A stretch of 64,000 bases of DNA from Apodemus sylvaticus (GCF_947179515.1 NC_067472.1:171894378-171958377); one strand, 5' to 3'. Counted from the first letter of the stretch, positions 1-12,689 are shown. Notes: a model not told the origin generated them from the letters alone. A program made the numbers and translations.

Positions 1-115
1 TGGCTATTATGAATAAGACTGGTCTGAACATAGCGGGGCATACATACTTGTGATATGGTGGAACATCTTTTGGGTATATGCCCAGGAGCGGTATAACTGG
101 GTCTTGAGATAGAAC

Positions 116-533
116 TGTAAGACCCCCCAACACTTGGTCTGTGGTACTTACATCAAGATGCCCCCAAGTGAAACATGGAGATGCAGGTCTATGCAAAAGA
201 AGAGGTTTACTTTCAGTCACTCTGGGATCTACCTTCAGAGTTCTCTCAAGCAAGAGACCAGAGGCAACCCAGATTCTAACTTAAAAACATCTTTTATACA
301 TTTTTAGATGGCAGATTACAATATCTGTAACTAGGCACTTGGTGATGGGCAGTTAGGCTTACCTTTTGGTTGACTGACTGGGCTGATATCTGATCATCCT
401 GGGAGCCTGCCTACCTTTTCCCAGAGGGTCCAGGTATCAAGAATATCTTGAGGGAAAGTCACTTAGTGTGATTTGCTGCAGACTCTCCTTTCTGGGGGAC
501 GGCCTGGCCTTTGGGTCAATATTTAGCTTTACA
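116..533 (-). mobile_element. Solo LTR, gammaretrovirus-like
   Basis: A 418-bp non-L1 block splits L1-A. It begins TGTAAGACC and ends GCTTTACA, giving imperfect inverted TG..CA ends. On the minus strand it has a TATAAAA box near the middle and finishes GGGGGGTCTTACA, which resembles the U5 end of MLV-type LTRs. I found no clear flanking duplication. The assignment to ERV1 is inference. Confidence 0.55.
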
Positions 534-1242
534 ATACAAAAGCATCAAACCAAGTCACTATATCACAGTAGTTTTGATTTGCATTTCCCTAATGGCTATG
601 GGTGTTGAAATTGTCTTTAAGTGTTTCTCAGCCATTTGAGATTCCCCTGGTGAGAATTCTGTTTAGATCTTCAACCTTCTTTTAATTGAAGTTTTTGTTT
701 GTTTGTTTGTTTGTTTAAAGTCTAGTTTCTTGAAGTCTTTATATATTATGTATATTAGACCTCTGTCATTTGTGGAGTTGGTAAAAGTCTTTCCTGGTTC
801 CTTAGGCTGTCTCTGTGCAATTGACTGTGATTTTCGCCTCAAAGAAGCTCTTTAGGTTCATGAGGTCCCATTTATCAGTTGTTCCTATTAGCACCTGCAA
901 TGTTGGTGTTCTATTCAGAAGGTTGTCTTCCATGGCAGCATATTCAGAGCTGTTTGCTCCTTCAGATCTATCTGTTTCAGTGTGTCTGCTGTTATTTTGA
1001 GGGTTTTGATCCACTTGGACTTGAGTGATGAATATGGATTTATTTTTACTTTTCAACATGCAGACCTATAGTTTAAGGAACACCCTTTTTCAGAAGTACT
1101 GTCTTCTTTCCTGTGTATATTTCTGGATTCCTTATTAAAAATCAGGTTTGCATATGTGGTTGGAATTATGTCTTGGGTTCCACTTGATACCTTTGATCAA
1201 AGTGTCTCTCTCTTGTTTGTCAGTACTATGCAGTTCTTTTTT

Positions 1243-1255
1243 TATTTTGTAAGAT

Positions 1256-1294
<39 letters not shown>

Positions 1295-1457
1295 TTATAT
1301 GTGAGTACACTGTAGCTGTCTACAGACACACAGTTAGAGGGTGTCAGGTCTCATTATGGATGGTTTTGAGCCATCATGTGGTTGCTGGGATTTGAATTCA
1401 GGACCTTTGGAAAAGCAGTGAGTGTTCTTAACAGCTGAGCCATCTCACCAGTCCTAT
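1243..1457 (-). repeat. B2 SINE with (TTTA)n tail
   Basis: A reversed B2 body ends in the head sequence read as GAGCCATCTCACCAGTCC, with the tail on the left as (ttta)n at about 1,257-1,294. A near-perfect repeat ctatgca(g/a)ttctttt flanks both sides as target-site duplication. Confidence 0.85.
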
Positions 1458-2575
1458 GCAATTCTTTTAATGCACAGGATTGTTTGGCTCTTGTGGATAT
1501 TTTGATATTCTTCATGTGGCTGAGAATTGTGCTTTCCAGGTTTGTAAACAATTTCACTGGACTTTGGAATAGTATTGTGTTGAATGTATGCATTGGTTTT
1601 GTTAGGAGGACCATTTTTTCTGTATTATAATCCTAGTGATCCATGAACAAGAGAGATCTTTATTCATTCTCATAACTTCAATTTCTTTCTTAAAAGATTT
1701 GAGGTTTGCATCATTAAGGTTTTTTGAGATTGAGATTTTTCTTGCTTTTTTAGAAATACTTACTCAACCATAATCTATATTATTTCCAGTTATTTTTAAG
1801 CATGTTTCCCCAATTTCTTTTGCAGTCTATGCATCATTTTTACATAGGTTTTTTTTTTAACTTAATCTATCCAGCCACTTCCCTAAAGATGTTTTATTAG
1901 CTGTACGAATTTAATAATGGAAAACTTGAGGTTACTTATGTATACTATCATACCATCTACCAATTAGGAAACTTTCCAAATTATATCCTGTTGATATTTT
2001 TCATTTGTCTTCTTGCTCCAGTTAGAATAGCAAGTATATTATTGAATAGATACTGAGGGATTTGGAAGCCTTGTTTTGTTCCTTATTATAGTAAAATGTG
2101 TTTGAGTCTCTCTCCATTTCATTTGATGTTAGCTAAAGGCTTGCTATACATTTCCTTTACCACATTTAGATATGTCTCTTGTATCCCTAAACTTTCCAGA
2201 ACTTTTATCATCAATTACTGTTGGATTTTGTTAAAGGCTATTTCATTTTCTAATAAGTATTTTCTCTCTATTTATATAGTGGATTACATCTTTTGATTTT
2301 TTTTTGTGTGTGTGTGTGTGTGTTGATCCATCTCTTCATCACTTGGGTGAAGTCTTCACAATCATGGCTAGTAATCTTGACATATTTTCTGATTCAGTTT
2401 GTAAGTATTTTATTGTGTACTTTGCATTTATGTTCATGAGGGAAATTGGTTTGTAATATTCTTTTTTGTTGAGTTTTTAATGTGTGTTGAGTATGGAGTT
2501 AACTTTCATTGTGTCCCATAAGTTTGGATATGTTATGTACTCATTTTCCTTTGATTCTAGAAGTGCTTAATTTCT

Positions 2576-2777
2576 ATTTTTTTTTAAGCATAGAATAAAG
2601 TCTATTTAGGGCATGGGGAGGGGAGTTAACGGGGTAGTAGAGGCAAAGAAAGGCAGAGAGAAGGAGTAGAGAAGTAGAGGATGGCCATGACCAAGTGAAC
2701 AGAGGGGGGAAGGGGGAAGGGAAGAGCTCAAGAGGACAAGAAGGGCTAGAGTAAGTGAGTGACAGGATAAGAGAACC
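2576..2777 (-). mobile_element. Processed retrocopy of LTR R-region RNA
   Basis: A 202-bp block inside L1-A is flanked by a perfect 13-bp duplication gtgcttaatttct (2,563-2,575 and 2,778-2,790). On the minus strand it ends in a run of nine A residues. The body aligns by eye to the part of the 57,650-58,082 LTR that lies between TATA+~30 and the poly(A) signal, including the catggccatgacca-like block and the 'tgccct..ataaa' end. This is the structure expected of an RNA started and polyadenylated within one LTR and then inserted by L1 machinery. It is diverged, so the family link needs alignment. Confidence 0.6.
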
Positions 2778-3576
2778 GTGCTTAATTTCTTTATCACTGT
2801 CTGACACATTTTCCCTTCAGTACAAAGTTTTTCAGTTTCTATAGCGATCTGTCATTTCTTTATTTGATAATTTGTAGCTTTAATCCATGCTGGTCTGATA
2901 GGATGCAGCAGGGTATTTCAATTTTCTGGTATCTGTGAAGACTTTCACTGTGGAGACTTGTATTGAGTATGGCATTCATTTTGGAGAAATTTCCAAGAGT
3001 TGCTGAGAAGCATGTATATATTCTTTTGTGTTTGGGTGTAATGTGTTGTAATATGAGTTAGGTCCATTTGGCTGTTTAATGTTAGCTAGCTCGAGTTGTT
3101 CTCTGTTTAGTTTTTGTCTACAGGACCTGTCCATTGGTGAGAATGAGAAATTGAAGTCTCCCACTATAAATGAATGAGGGTCAGTGTATGATTTAAGCTG
3201 CAAAGGTGTTTCTTTTACAATAGTAGCTACTCTCATTTTGAGGGCTTAGTTGTTATAAATTGAAATGTTATCTTGGTGAATTTTTTATTACTGGTTAATG
3301 GCCTTTATCTCTTTTGGTTAATTTTGGTTTGAATTCTATTTTTTTTTAATATTAAAATTGGTACACCAGCTTGTTTCTTGCTTCTCTTTGTTTGGAGTAT
3401 CTTTCCAACATTTTACCTTGAGGTAATGTCTTTTCTTGATAATTGAACTGTGTTTCTTTTATGAGTAGAAGGATGCATGGTGTTTTACCATCCATACTGA
3501 TAGCCTGAGTCTTTCGTTGGGGGAATTGAGGCCATTAGTATTGAGAAATATCACTAATTCTTTTATTTTGTTGTTG

Positions 3577-3637
3577 TTGGGTGTGTGTGTGTGTGTATGT
3601 ATGTGTGTGTGTATGTGTGTGTGTGTGTGTGTGTTTG
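3577..3637. repeat. (TG)n microsatellite
   Basis: Interrupted TG/TGTA repeat inside L1-A. Confidence 0.9.
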
Positions 3638-3744
3638 AGCGTGCACGAGTATACTTTTGGTTTGCTGATAATGTGAGATGACTTATTTCCTGTGTTTTCA
3701 TGTTTGTAGCTAGCCTCTTTGTTTTGGATTTTTCCTTCTCTACT

Positions 3745-4162
3745 TTTTTCTTTTTTTTTTTTTTTTTAACTTTTATTTATTATATGTTAAACACACTAGA
3801 GCTGTCTTCAGACACACCAGAAGAGGGTGTCAGATATTGAAGTCTCCCACTATAAATGCATGAGGGCCAGTGTGTGATTTAAGCTACAAAGGTGTTTCTT
3901 TTACAATGGTAGCTACTCTTATTTTGGGGGCTTAGTTGTTATAAATTGAAATGTTATTTTGGTGAATTTTTTATTACTGTATAGTGTTGTGTATCTCTTT
4001 TGGTTAATTTTGGTTTGAATTCTATTTTTTTTATATTAAATTTGGTACTTGTCAGACCATGTTACGGATAGTTGTGAGTCACCATGTGGTTGCTGGGATT
4101 TGAACTCAGGACCTTTGGAAGAGCATTCAGTGCTCTTAACTGCTGAGCCATCTCTCCAGCCC
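3745..4162 (-). repeat. B2 SINE split by an inserted L1 segment
   Basis: B2 sequence occupies about 3,760-3,835 and 4,050-4,162, both in reverse orientation, and the SINE has flanking ccttctcta repeats. Between the halves sits 214 bp of L1 sequence. B2 bases tgtcaga occur on both sides of the insert. Confidence 0.8.
3836..4049 (-). repeat. Duplicate of L1-A segment 3,150-3,364
   Basis: This insert matches L1-A bases 3,150-3,364 nearly end to end in the same orientation (both begin attgaagtctccc and end ttggtac). It sits inside a younger B2, so it is a later copy and not original L1-A sequence. Confidence 0.8.
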
Positions 4163-4613
4163 CTTCTCTAACTTTCTGTAAGACTGTATTTATAAATATT
4201 GTTTTTTTAATCTTACTTCCTTCATTTATGGTAATTGAAGTTTTCTAGGTTTAGTAATCAGGGCTGGCTTCTCTGGATTCATAGAATCTGTGTCCAAGCT
4301 CTCAGTGTCTCCTCTAAGTAGCCTGGAGTTATTCTAGGTCACAGAGATATAATAAGTTACTTAGTTTCCCCTTTCATTGTTAATTATGTTTAGTGTTTAG
4401 ATTATTACATGGCAAGGGGACTTTCTTTTATGGTTCAGTCTATTTGGTATTCTGTATGCGTCATGACATTTCCTTTAGATAAAAAAAAAATTTTATGGTT
4501 TTGTTGAAAGTATTTTCTAGACATTTGTTTTGGTATTCTTCTCGATTCCTGTTATTCATCATTTTTGTCCTTTCATACTACACCAAAGTTTCTAGATATT
4601 TTGTGCTAGAACA

Positions 4614-4815
4614 ATAGTTTTTTTTTTTTTTTTTTTTTTGGTTTTTTTTTGTTTGTTTGCTTGTTTGTTTTTTTGTTTTTCAAGACAGGGTATCTCTGTG
4701 TAGCTCCAGCTGGCCTGGAACTCACTCTGGAGACCAGGCTGGCCTCTATCTCAGAAACCTGCCTGCCTCAGCCTCCCAAGTTCTGGGATTAAAGGCATGT
4801 GCCATCACAGCCTGA
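4614..4815 (-). repeat. B1 SINE
   Basis: Reversed B1 with a long T-rich tail at the left. The exact 8-bp duplication ctagaaca flanks it at 4,606-4,613 and 4,816-4,823. Confidence 0.9.
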
Positions 4816-5469
4816 CTAGAACATTTTTATATGTAACATTTTCTTTGACCAATGTATCCATATCATCCATTACATCTTAAATATCTCATTCTCTCCTCCA
4901 TCTCCATTCCGTGGGAAACCCTTGCCTTTGTAGTTCTTCTTTACAGTCTTAAATTGTTCATTTCAGGATTTTCTTAGTCTATGTTTCCTTTATTGTTTCT
5001 ATTTTCAGTTTAAGATCTTGAACTGTTTTACTTCAACTGTTTTTTCTTGACTTTATTTAAGGGATCTACTGTTTTCCTGAAATTATTTGCCTTTTCCTGG
5101 CTGTCCTAAATGGATTTGTTGATTTTCTCCAATCGCTTGACTGTGTTTCCCTGGATTTTTTAATGGATGTATTCACTTCCTCTTTAAGGGCCTGTATCAT
5201 CTACATAGAGTCGGCTTTAATGTCTTTTTCTTGTGCTTTCAGCTATGTTGAAATAATGAGGACCTGTTGTGATAGGATAGCTTGGCTCTGTTGCTGATTA
5301 TATGCCTATGCTGGTATCTAGATATCTGGGTGTAGGGCGATTTTAGGTCTAGGTTCTGGTTTCTGCATTTGTCTTGTTTGAATGGGAGTTTTGTACCTGT
5401 GGTTCTGTTTGCCCTCTGTATTTTTGGAGTGTATTGGCTAAATGTTGCCTAACTTACTGACATTCCTAG

Positions 5470-5990
5470 CTGGTTTGTTCAAGTGGGAATGCTTTCTGGT
5501 GTGGGGGGCTTGAGATAGAGAAAGCCAGGGAGACATGATCTTACCTATTCTTAGAGCGCATAGATGAAGGGGTGGTTAAGGTGCCTCTGCTGTTTTCTTC
5601 CAGTGCTAAAGACAACTTTGAAGCTTGTGTCTGGAATAAGTGATAGAATTGACAGATCTCTGGACAGCCTACTTGATCTTCTGACACGCGTGGCATGTGG
5701 TTTAACAGGGGCTGTCTGCCCGAGTTGGGGCTAGGACACAGAAATGATGTAGGAAAGGAAGGACAAGTAATGGTATGTTTTGTCTACAAAGGCATAAACA
5801 GGGGGAGAGGAAGCTTCCCCTTGTATTCTGTTTTAGTGCTAAGGGCAACTGTGAGAATTTAGTCTCTGGTAACTAATAATGGGGTAAGTCTTTGTACAGA
5901 CTACCTAGTCTTTTGGTATGTATGGCATATTGTTAATCAGGGGGTATCTGACCATAGTTTGTAGCTAGGACAAAGAGATGAGCAGGAAAG
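5470..5990 (-). repeat. Tandem units of L1-A 5'UTR
   Basis: Two diverged units of roughly 200-230 bp share blocks such as ggggctaggaca / gtagctaggaca and the 'gctaa(a/g)g(a/g)caact' block. Monomeric promoters are a known property of murine L1 5'UTRs. Confidence 0.55.
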
Positions 5991-5993
5991 GAT

Positions 5994-6290
5994 GTGTATT
6001 AGGGTTTTTTTAGGGTCATAGAACTTATGGAATGTTTCTCTATATTGAGGAAGTTTAACGTGATGACTTTCAGTTTGTAGTTCACTACCCGAACTATGGT
6101 CAGCTGTGAATGGGCAGTGCAAGAATTTAGTAGTTGCTTTGACCCATGAGGCTGGGTGTTTCTGCTGGTCTTCTGTAGAATTAGATTCCAACAGATCTGT
6201 TGGCAAGCAGGCGAAGAAGAGTGAATCTTCCTTTTTCCAGTGACCTTATGCACATCTCCAGCAGAAGGTGTGACCCACAGAGTGTAGAAA
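5994..6290 (-). mobile_element. Diverged ORR1-like MaLR LTR fragment
   Basis: Starts tgtattagggtt and contains the blocks 'gatgactttcagt', 'ggcaagcaggcgaag' and 'ctccagcagaaggtgtg' in the order seen in the clear ORR1 copies at 18.4, 47.6 and 51.7 kb. Confidence 0.6.
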
Positions 6291-6545
6291 TATCCCTATG
6301 GAAGTGGTCGTGTTCTGGGTTATATAGATGCCTGAGCCTGAGACAGTGACCAAACCATAGAGACAGCCAGATAATAATTTTTGTCCATGGTCTTTGTTCC
6401 TTCATTTTGTAGTTTGACGTGTTCTAAGCTACTCTCCCAAAGTGATAAATTGTGGTCTGACAGAATCAGCCAAATAAACCCACTTATTACATGAGATGTT
6501 TTTGGTTAGAGGATTTAACAACAGCAGAGATGCAATTTAGGACAA
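6291..6545 (+). mobile_element. MaLR-type LTR 3' remnant
   Basis: Contains the polyadenylation-side motif ccaaataaaccc followed by a degraded version of the ttttggtcatggtgttt..cacagcaa tail seen complete at 38.8 kb. Confidence 0.4.
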
Positions 6546-8159
6546 AAATGTCCCTTAAAGGTGATTTTGTTGCTGTACAGAACCCGTAGATTTGTCTTTA
6601 TGTTGAATATGGAAGATACCAGGACTTTACCAAAGTTTTCTTTTTTTAAGGGACCTGGATAATTGGAGTGTTGATAGTAATGGAGATAGAGGAATTCAAT
6701 GTCAAAGGGATTCAGTTAAAATAGACTCTAGGAAAAAATTAAGCTAGTGGTCATTTGTGTGATATTATGGCGCCTAATTTTTCTTTTTCTCACTATGCCC
6801 TGAGAAATTGAGTAAGGCAGAATTTAAAAGTAATGGGCTGATTTCATAGATGAAATATTCAGTCTGTTGGGTGGTTATTACGGCGGCTTGGGCGGGGGGA
6901 GGCTCATTCATAACTATAGTGAAAAAAACAAATAGTGGTTCATGGGGAAAAACAACAGTAGGTAGTTTCGATGGCAGTTAAATGTTGAAACAGGCAGGAG
7001 TTTTCAAGAAGGTTATCATCATTAAAGAGAAGGACTTTGCTATCCATTAGAATCCTAAGAAGATGCCCAACAGGTCACACTTTCCTGCTAAGACTTCAAT
7101 TAATATAATGAGTAGGCAAAGTGATTCAGAGTCCCTGGAAGCAACTTTATACAAAACCTGTTGCAACTGTGGTCCAAGCATGGCAAGATCCATCATCACA
7201 ACTTAGAATCCAAACTGGGCAGGATCACTTATGTTGTGTTTGTTCTGGAAACAAGAAACGTAAAAAAGGTGATGTCATGAATCCTTAGTGTGTGGTTTTA
7301 GTTGCTCATTTATTCCAGCCATTGATGTTTGACTGAATCAGAGCTGAACTGAGAAGACTGTAACAGTTCCCTGCACGAAACTGTGAGGTTGATGCCCAAG
7401 TTGCATTTTGAGACCACAAGTTGTTGATCTAAGCAATGAGAGGTCTGCCATGGACAGCTGTGTGTAAGGAGTGGAAGTAACCAACGAGAAACACTTATGA
7501 GAAGTTGAAGGAGCAGGGCCATTCAAGTCCTTTTAATGTGAATTTGCATGAGTCTGAGACAGAACTACAGCCTCTGGTGTTTGTGCTGCTGGGGTTATCT
7601 CTTGCTTTGGTTCAATCTTCTCTACCTGTGTACCCATTCCTTTCTATTGGGTTGGGAGTAGGTATTGTGTGCCACTGTATGCTAGGAAGATATAACTTGT
7701 TTTGTGATTTTACGAGATGTGTCACTCAAGAGACTGCCTTGAGTGTCAAAAGCAACTTAGGACATTTGAACAGGGTACAAGTTGTTTCAGAATATGGGAA
7801 TCAGTGAAGTTAGACTACAAGCATTTTCATCATGGGATGACCATGAGCTAGCTTATAGATACCAGAGTCAGAATGCAGTCAATTGAATGAAAGAAGTCCC
7901 TATCTGGGGTGATGTCTTTGAACTATTGAAGCTGGTGTATGAGGAGCTTTTCTAGATGAAATTCTTCAGTATGGGCAGGATTTGAGTGTTCATAGACCCA
8001 TTTCTGATTCTTTCTGTCTACTTTTTGGTGGTTAAAATTGGTCAGTCAGCGTCTTGCTTTTGGAGTCATGCTGTCACCATTATAGACTCTATCCTTAAAT
8101 CAAGTAGGACAGTGTAGAAGCAATTTGTATTCTGTTCTACACAATTTTGTTATCCTAAC
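6546..8159. other. Unassigned intergenic DNA
   Basis: No exon-like structure, recognised repeat or RNA gene was found here. Open frames are short and unlike known proteins. Confidence 0.5.
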
Positions 8160-8400
8160 TTTTCATAGTTTTAATTTTGTTGTATTTGTTTTTGAAGACA
8201 GGATTTCATCTGTGAAAGACTGGATGTCCTATAAGTAAATAATTTGACTAGAATGGACCCAAATTTAGAGATCCACCTGACTGGATCTTTTGGTCTGGGA
8301 TTATGTATTGGTCAACATGCCTGGCTTTATTGTTTTAGGTGCCTAGAATATATGTTTTGCACAAGACAAGCATGTGCTGTTGTTTTGTGCTTCACTCACA

Positions 8401-8579
8401 TCTTTTATTTTATTTTATTTCATTTATAGAGTACATTGTCGCTGTCTTCAGACAGAGCAGAACAGGGCATCAGATCCCATAACAGATGGTTGTGAGTCAC
8501 CATGTGGTTGCTTGGAATTGAACTCAGGACCTCTGGAAGAGCCTAAGTGCTCTTAACCAGAGCCATCTCTCCAGCCCTG
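8401..8579 (-). repeat. B2 SINE
   Basis: Reversed B2: (tttta)n tail at the left, then gctgtcttcagaca..ccatgtggttgc, and the head read as gagccatctctccagccctg at the right. Immediately upstream (8,170-8,340) is a degraded B1-like stretch. Confidence 0.85.
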
Positions 8580-8689
8580 TTCAATCACATCTTGAATAAT
8601 GTAATTTTCCATAGGGTATTATACTAATTCCCATGATGGCATTTATTTATAACATTAATACTGCCTGATCCTTCTGATTCATTTGATTT

Positions 8690-8925
8690 TAAAGGTGAGA
8701 CATTCTTCCTACATGTTGTCTTTTTTTGAATTCCTTGAATGACTGTGAATGTATAAGCACCTCTGTGTGTCTGGTCTTCACTATAGTCAAAAGACAGCCT
8801 TGGAACTCCTGAACTTGGAGTACTGAATACTTCTGAGCTTCCATTGTAAATACTGGCAATTGAGTCCTATATCTAAGACCAACAAGAGCTATGAAGCACT
8901 GAGCCATCTCTCTGGCACTTAGTTG
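8690..8925 (-). repeat. Degraded B2/B3-type SINE
   Basis: Ends gcactgagccatctctctggcac, the reversed head of a tRNA-derived rodent SINE; the body is strongly diverged. Confidence 0.4.
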
Positions 8926-9002
8926 TTTATTTATAATCAACATTTATATATTTTCATTTGCTCATTATTACTTAAACATCTATTGCCTGTAAGTAAGATA
9001 TT

Positions 9003-12000
9003 TTATTTTATATTTTATTGAATATGTTCTTTTAGTACATTTCAAATGTTATACCCTTTCCTGGTTTTCCCTCATCTCAAAAAACATCCAACCCATCCTC
9101 CCTCCCCCAACCTCCACAAAGATGTCCTTCCACCTAACCCACTCCCATCTATAGCTCCCCCGAGTCTTGATGTCCCCAAGATGGGGAATCTATCAAGTCT
9201 TCATAGGACCAAGAATCTCTTCCCACTAATGCCCGACAAGGCATTCCTCTGACACAAATGCAGCTGGAACCATGTGTACTCCTTGATTGATGGCTTAGTC
9301 CCTGGGAGCCCTGAGGGTTCTGGTTGGTCGACATCATCGTTTTTCCCATGAGGCTGCAAACCCTTTCATCTCCTCCAACGCTTCCATTGGGGACCCGGCT
9401 CTCAGTACAGTGGTTGGCTGCTAGCATCTGCCTCTGTACCTGCTCTTGCAGGGCCCCTCAGGAGACAGCCATATCAGGATCCTTTGAACAAGCACTTCTT
9501 GGCATCTGTAATAGTGTCAGGGTTTGATGACTGTTTATAGTATGAATCCTTAGGTAGGACAGTCTCTGGATGGCCTTTCCTTCACTCTCTGCCCCACACT
9601 TTGTCTTCATAAATTCTCCTGTGAGTATTTTGTTCCCTTTTCAGAAAAACTGAAGCACCCACACTTTGGTCTTCCTTCTTCTTGAGCTTCATGTGGTCCA
9701 TGAATTGTATGTGTTTATTCTGAGCTTTTGGGCTAATATCCACTTATCAGTGAATGTATACCTTGTGTGTTCCCTTCTGATTGCATTACCTTACTCAGGA
9801 TGATATTTTCTAGTTCCATCCAGTTGTCTAATAATTTCATGAATTCATTGTTTTAAAAGCTGCGTAGTACTCCAATGTGTAAATATATCACATTTTCTGT
9901 ATCCATTCCTCCCTTGAAGGACATCTGGGTTCTTTCCAGCTTCTGACTATTATAAATAAGGCTTCTATGAACATAGTGGAACATGTGTCCTTACTACATG
10001 TTGGACCACATTCTAGGTATATGCCAGGAATAGAATAGCTGGGTCCTCAGGTATAATTTTCTGAGGAAACACCAAACTGATATCCAGAGTGGTTGTACCA
10101 GTTTGCAATCCCACCAGCAATGGAGGAGTGTTCCTCTTTCTCCACATTCTTGCCAGCATCTGCTGTCTCCTGTGTTTTTCATCTTAGCCATTCTGACTGG
10201 TGTGACATGGAATCTCAGGGTTGTTTTGATCTTCATTTCCCTGATAAATAAGGATGTTGAACATTTCTTTAGGTGCTTCAGAGCCACTCAAGTTTCCTCA
10301 GTTGAGAATTCTCTGTTTAGCTCTGTACCCCATCTTTTAATAGGGTTATTTGACTCCTTGGATTCTATCTTCTTGAATTCATTGTATACATTAGATATTA
10401 ACCTTCTATTGGATGTAGGACTGGTAAAGATTTTTTTCCCAATCTATTGATTGCTGTTTTGTCCTATTAATAGTGTCCTTTGCCTTACAGAAGCTTTGCA
10501 GTTTTCTGAGGTCCAATATATAGATTCTTGTTCTTAGAGCATAAGCTATTGGTGTTCTGTTTAGGAAAATTTCCCCTGTGCCCATGTGTTCAAGGCTCTT
10601 TCCCACTTTTTCCTCCATAAACTTCAGTGTATCTGGTTTTATGTGGAGGTCCTGGATCCACTTGGACTTGAGCTTTGTAGAAGGAGATAAGAATGGGTTG
10701 ATTTGCATTTTTCTACATGCTGACTTCCAGTTGATCCAGCACAGTTTGTTAAACATACTGTCGGTTTCCCATAGGATGTTTTTAGCTCCTTTGTCAAATG
10801 TCAAGTGACCATAGCTGTGTGAGTTCATTTCTGGGTCCTCAAATCTAGTCCATTGATCCACCAGCCTATCACTGTAGCAATGCCATACAGTTTTTATCAC
10901 TATTGCTCTGTACTAGAACTTGAGGTTAGGGATGGTGATTCCCCCACAAGTCCTATTGTTGTGCAGAATAGTGTTCACTATCCCGTTTTATTTTTATTTT
11001 TTTTATATCAAATGAATTTACAGAGTGCTCTTTCTAGCTCTATGAAGAATTGGTTTGGAATTTGCATGGAGATTGCATTGAATTTGCAGATTGCTTTTGG
11101 CAAGATGGCCATTTTTGCTATAATAATCCTGCCAGTTCATGAGCATGGGAGATCTTTCCATCTTCTGAGATCTTTGATTTCTTTCTTCAGAGGTTTGAAG
11201 TTCTTGTCATACAGATCTTTCACTTGCTTGGTTAGAGTCACACCAAGGTATGTAATATTATTTGTGACTATTGTGAAGGGTGTCGTTCCCTTAATTTCTT
11301 TCTCAGTTTGTTTATCCTTTCAGTAGAGGAAAGCTACTGATTTGTTTGAGTTAATTTTATATCCAGCCACTTTGCTGAAGTTGATTATCAGCTTTAGGAG
11401 TTCTCTGGTGCAATTTTTGGGGTCACTATCATATCATCTGCAAATAGTGATATTTTGACTTCTTCCTTTCCAATTTGTATACCTTTGACCTCATTTTGTT
11501 GCCTAATTGCTCTAGGTGGAATTTGAAGTTGAATAGATAGAGTGGGCAGCCTTGTCTGGTGCCCGATTTTAGGGTACATGAGATTATTTCAGTATTCCTG
11601 TACCTGTTGAGGCCTATTTGTGACAAATTATCTTGACAATTTTGGAGAAGTTACCATGAGGTGCTGGGAAGGAGGTATATTCTTTGTTTTAGGACGAAAT
11701 GTTCTATAAATATCTGTTAACTCCATTTACTTCATAATTTCTGTTACTTTCACTATGTCTCTGTTTAGTTCTGTCACTATGACTTCTTCATTGCTGAGAG
11801 TGGGATGTTGAACTCTCTGACTATTATTCTGTGAGGTGCAATGTGGGCCTTGAGCTTTAATAAAGGTTCTTTTAGGAATGTGGGTGCCCTTGCATTTGGA
11901 GCACAGATGTTCAGAGTTGAGAGTTCTTCTTGGTAGATTTTTTTTCCTTTGACCAGTATAAAGTGTCCTTCCTTATCTTTTTTGGCAACTTCCATTTGAA

Positions 12001-12689
12001 AGTTGATTTTATCTCATATAAGAATGGCCACTCGATCTTGTTTCTTGGGACCAGTAGTTTGGAAAATTGTTTTCCAACCTTTGACTCTGGGGTTGTGATT
12101 GTCTTTGTCACTGAGGTGGGCTTCTTGTATGCAGCAAAATATTGGATCCTGTTTACTTATCCAGTGTGTTAGTCTGTGTCTTTTTCTTATGGAATTGAGT
12201 CCATTGATATTAAGAGAAATTAAGGATAAGTGATTTTTGCTTCCTGTTATTTTTGTTGTTAAAGGTGGAATTATGTTTGTGTGGCTATCTTCTTTTGTGT
12301 TTGTTGAAATATTATCTTTGTGCTTTTTCTATGGTGTAGTTTCCCTCCTTGTGTTGGTATTTTCTACCCATTATCCTTTGTAGAACTGGGTTTGTCAAAT
12401 GATATTGTGTGAATTTGGTTTTGTCTTGGAGTATCTTGTTTTCTCAGTCTATGGTAATTGAGATTTTTGCTGGGCATATTAGCCTGGACTGGCATTTATG
12501 TTCTTTTAGGGTCTGTCCAGGATCTTCTAGTTTTTATAGTTTCTGGTGAGAAGTCTGGTGTAATTCTGATAGGTATGCCTTTTTATGGTACTTGACCTTT
12601 TTCCCTTACTGCTTCTAAAATTCTTTCTTTGTTTAGTACATTTGGTGTTTTGATCATTATTAGACGGGAGAAATTTCTGTTCTGTTTTG
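9003..12689 (-). mobile_element. LINE-1 copy L1-B, internally deleted
   Basis: The 3'UTR (C-rich, about 9,015-9,300) is followed on the minus strand by the ORF2 C-terminus, the reverse transcriptase region with FADDM at about 11,430, then the endonuclease region and ORF2 start near 12,250, and finally part of ORF1. Comparison with L1-C and L1-E shows that about 1.3 kb between reverse transcriptase and endonuclease is missing near 11,615. Frames are broken throughout, so it cannot move on its own. Confidence 0.85.

Larger units (their letters stand above)
1..5990 (-). mobile_element. Old LINE-1 (L1-A, Lx-like), interrupted by later insertions
   Basis: Reverse-complement homology to murine L1 runs across this interval. 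ORF2 3' sequence lies at the window edge, ORF2 continues to about 3,560, diverged ORF1 sequence runs to about 5,230, and GC-richer 5'UTR repeats follow to about 5,990. All frames are broken. Matching blocks of the younger L1s at 12-25 kb recur here in the same order but are much more diverged, so this is the oldest L1 in the window. The 3' end lies outside the window. Non-L1 blocks inside it are listed separately. Subfamily is inferred; a repeat-library search would settle it. Confidence 0.8.
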
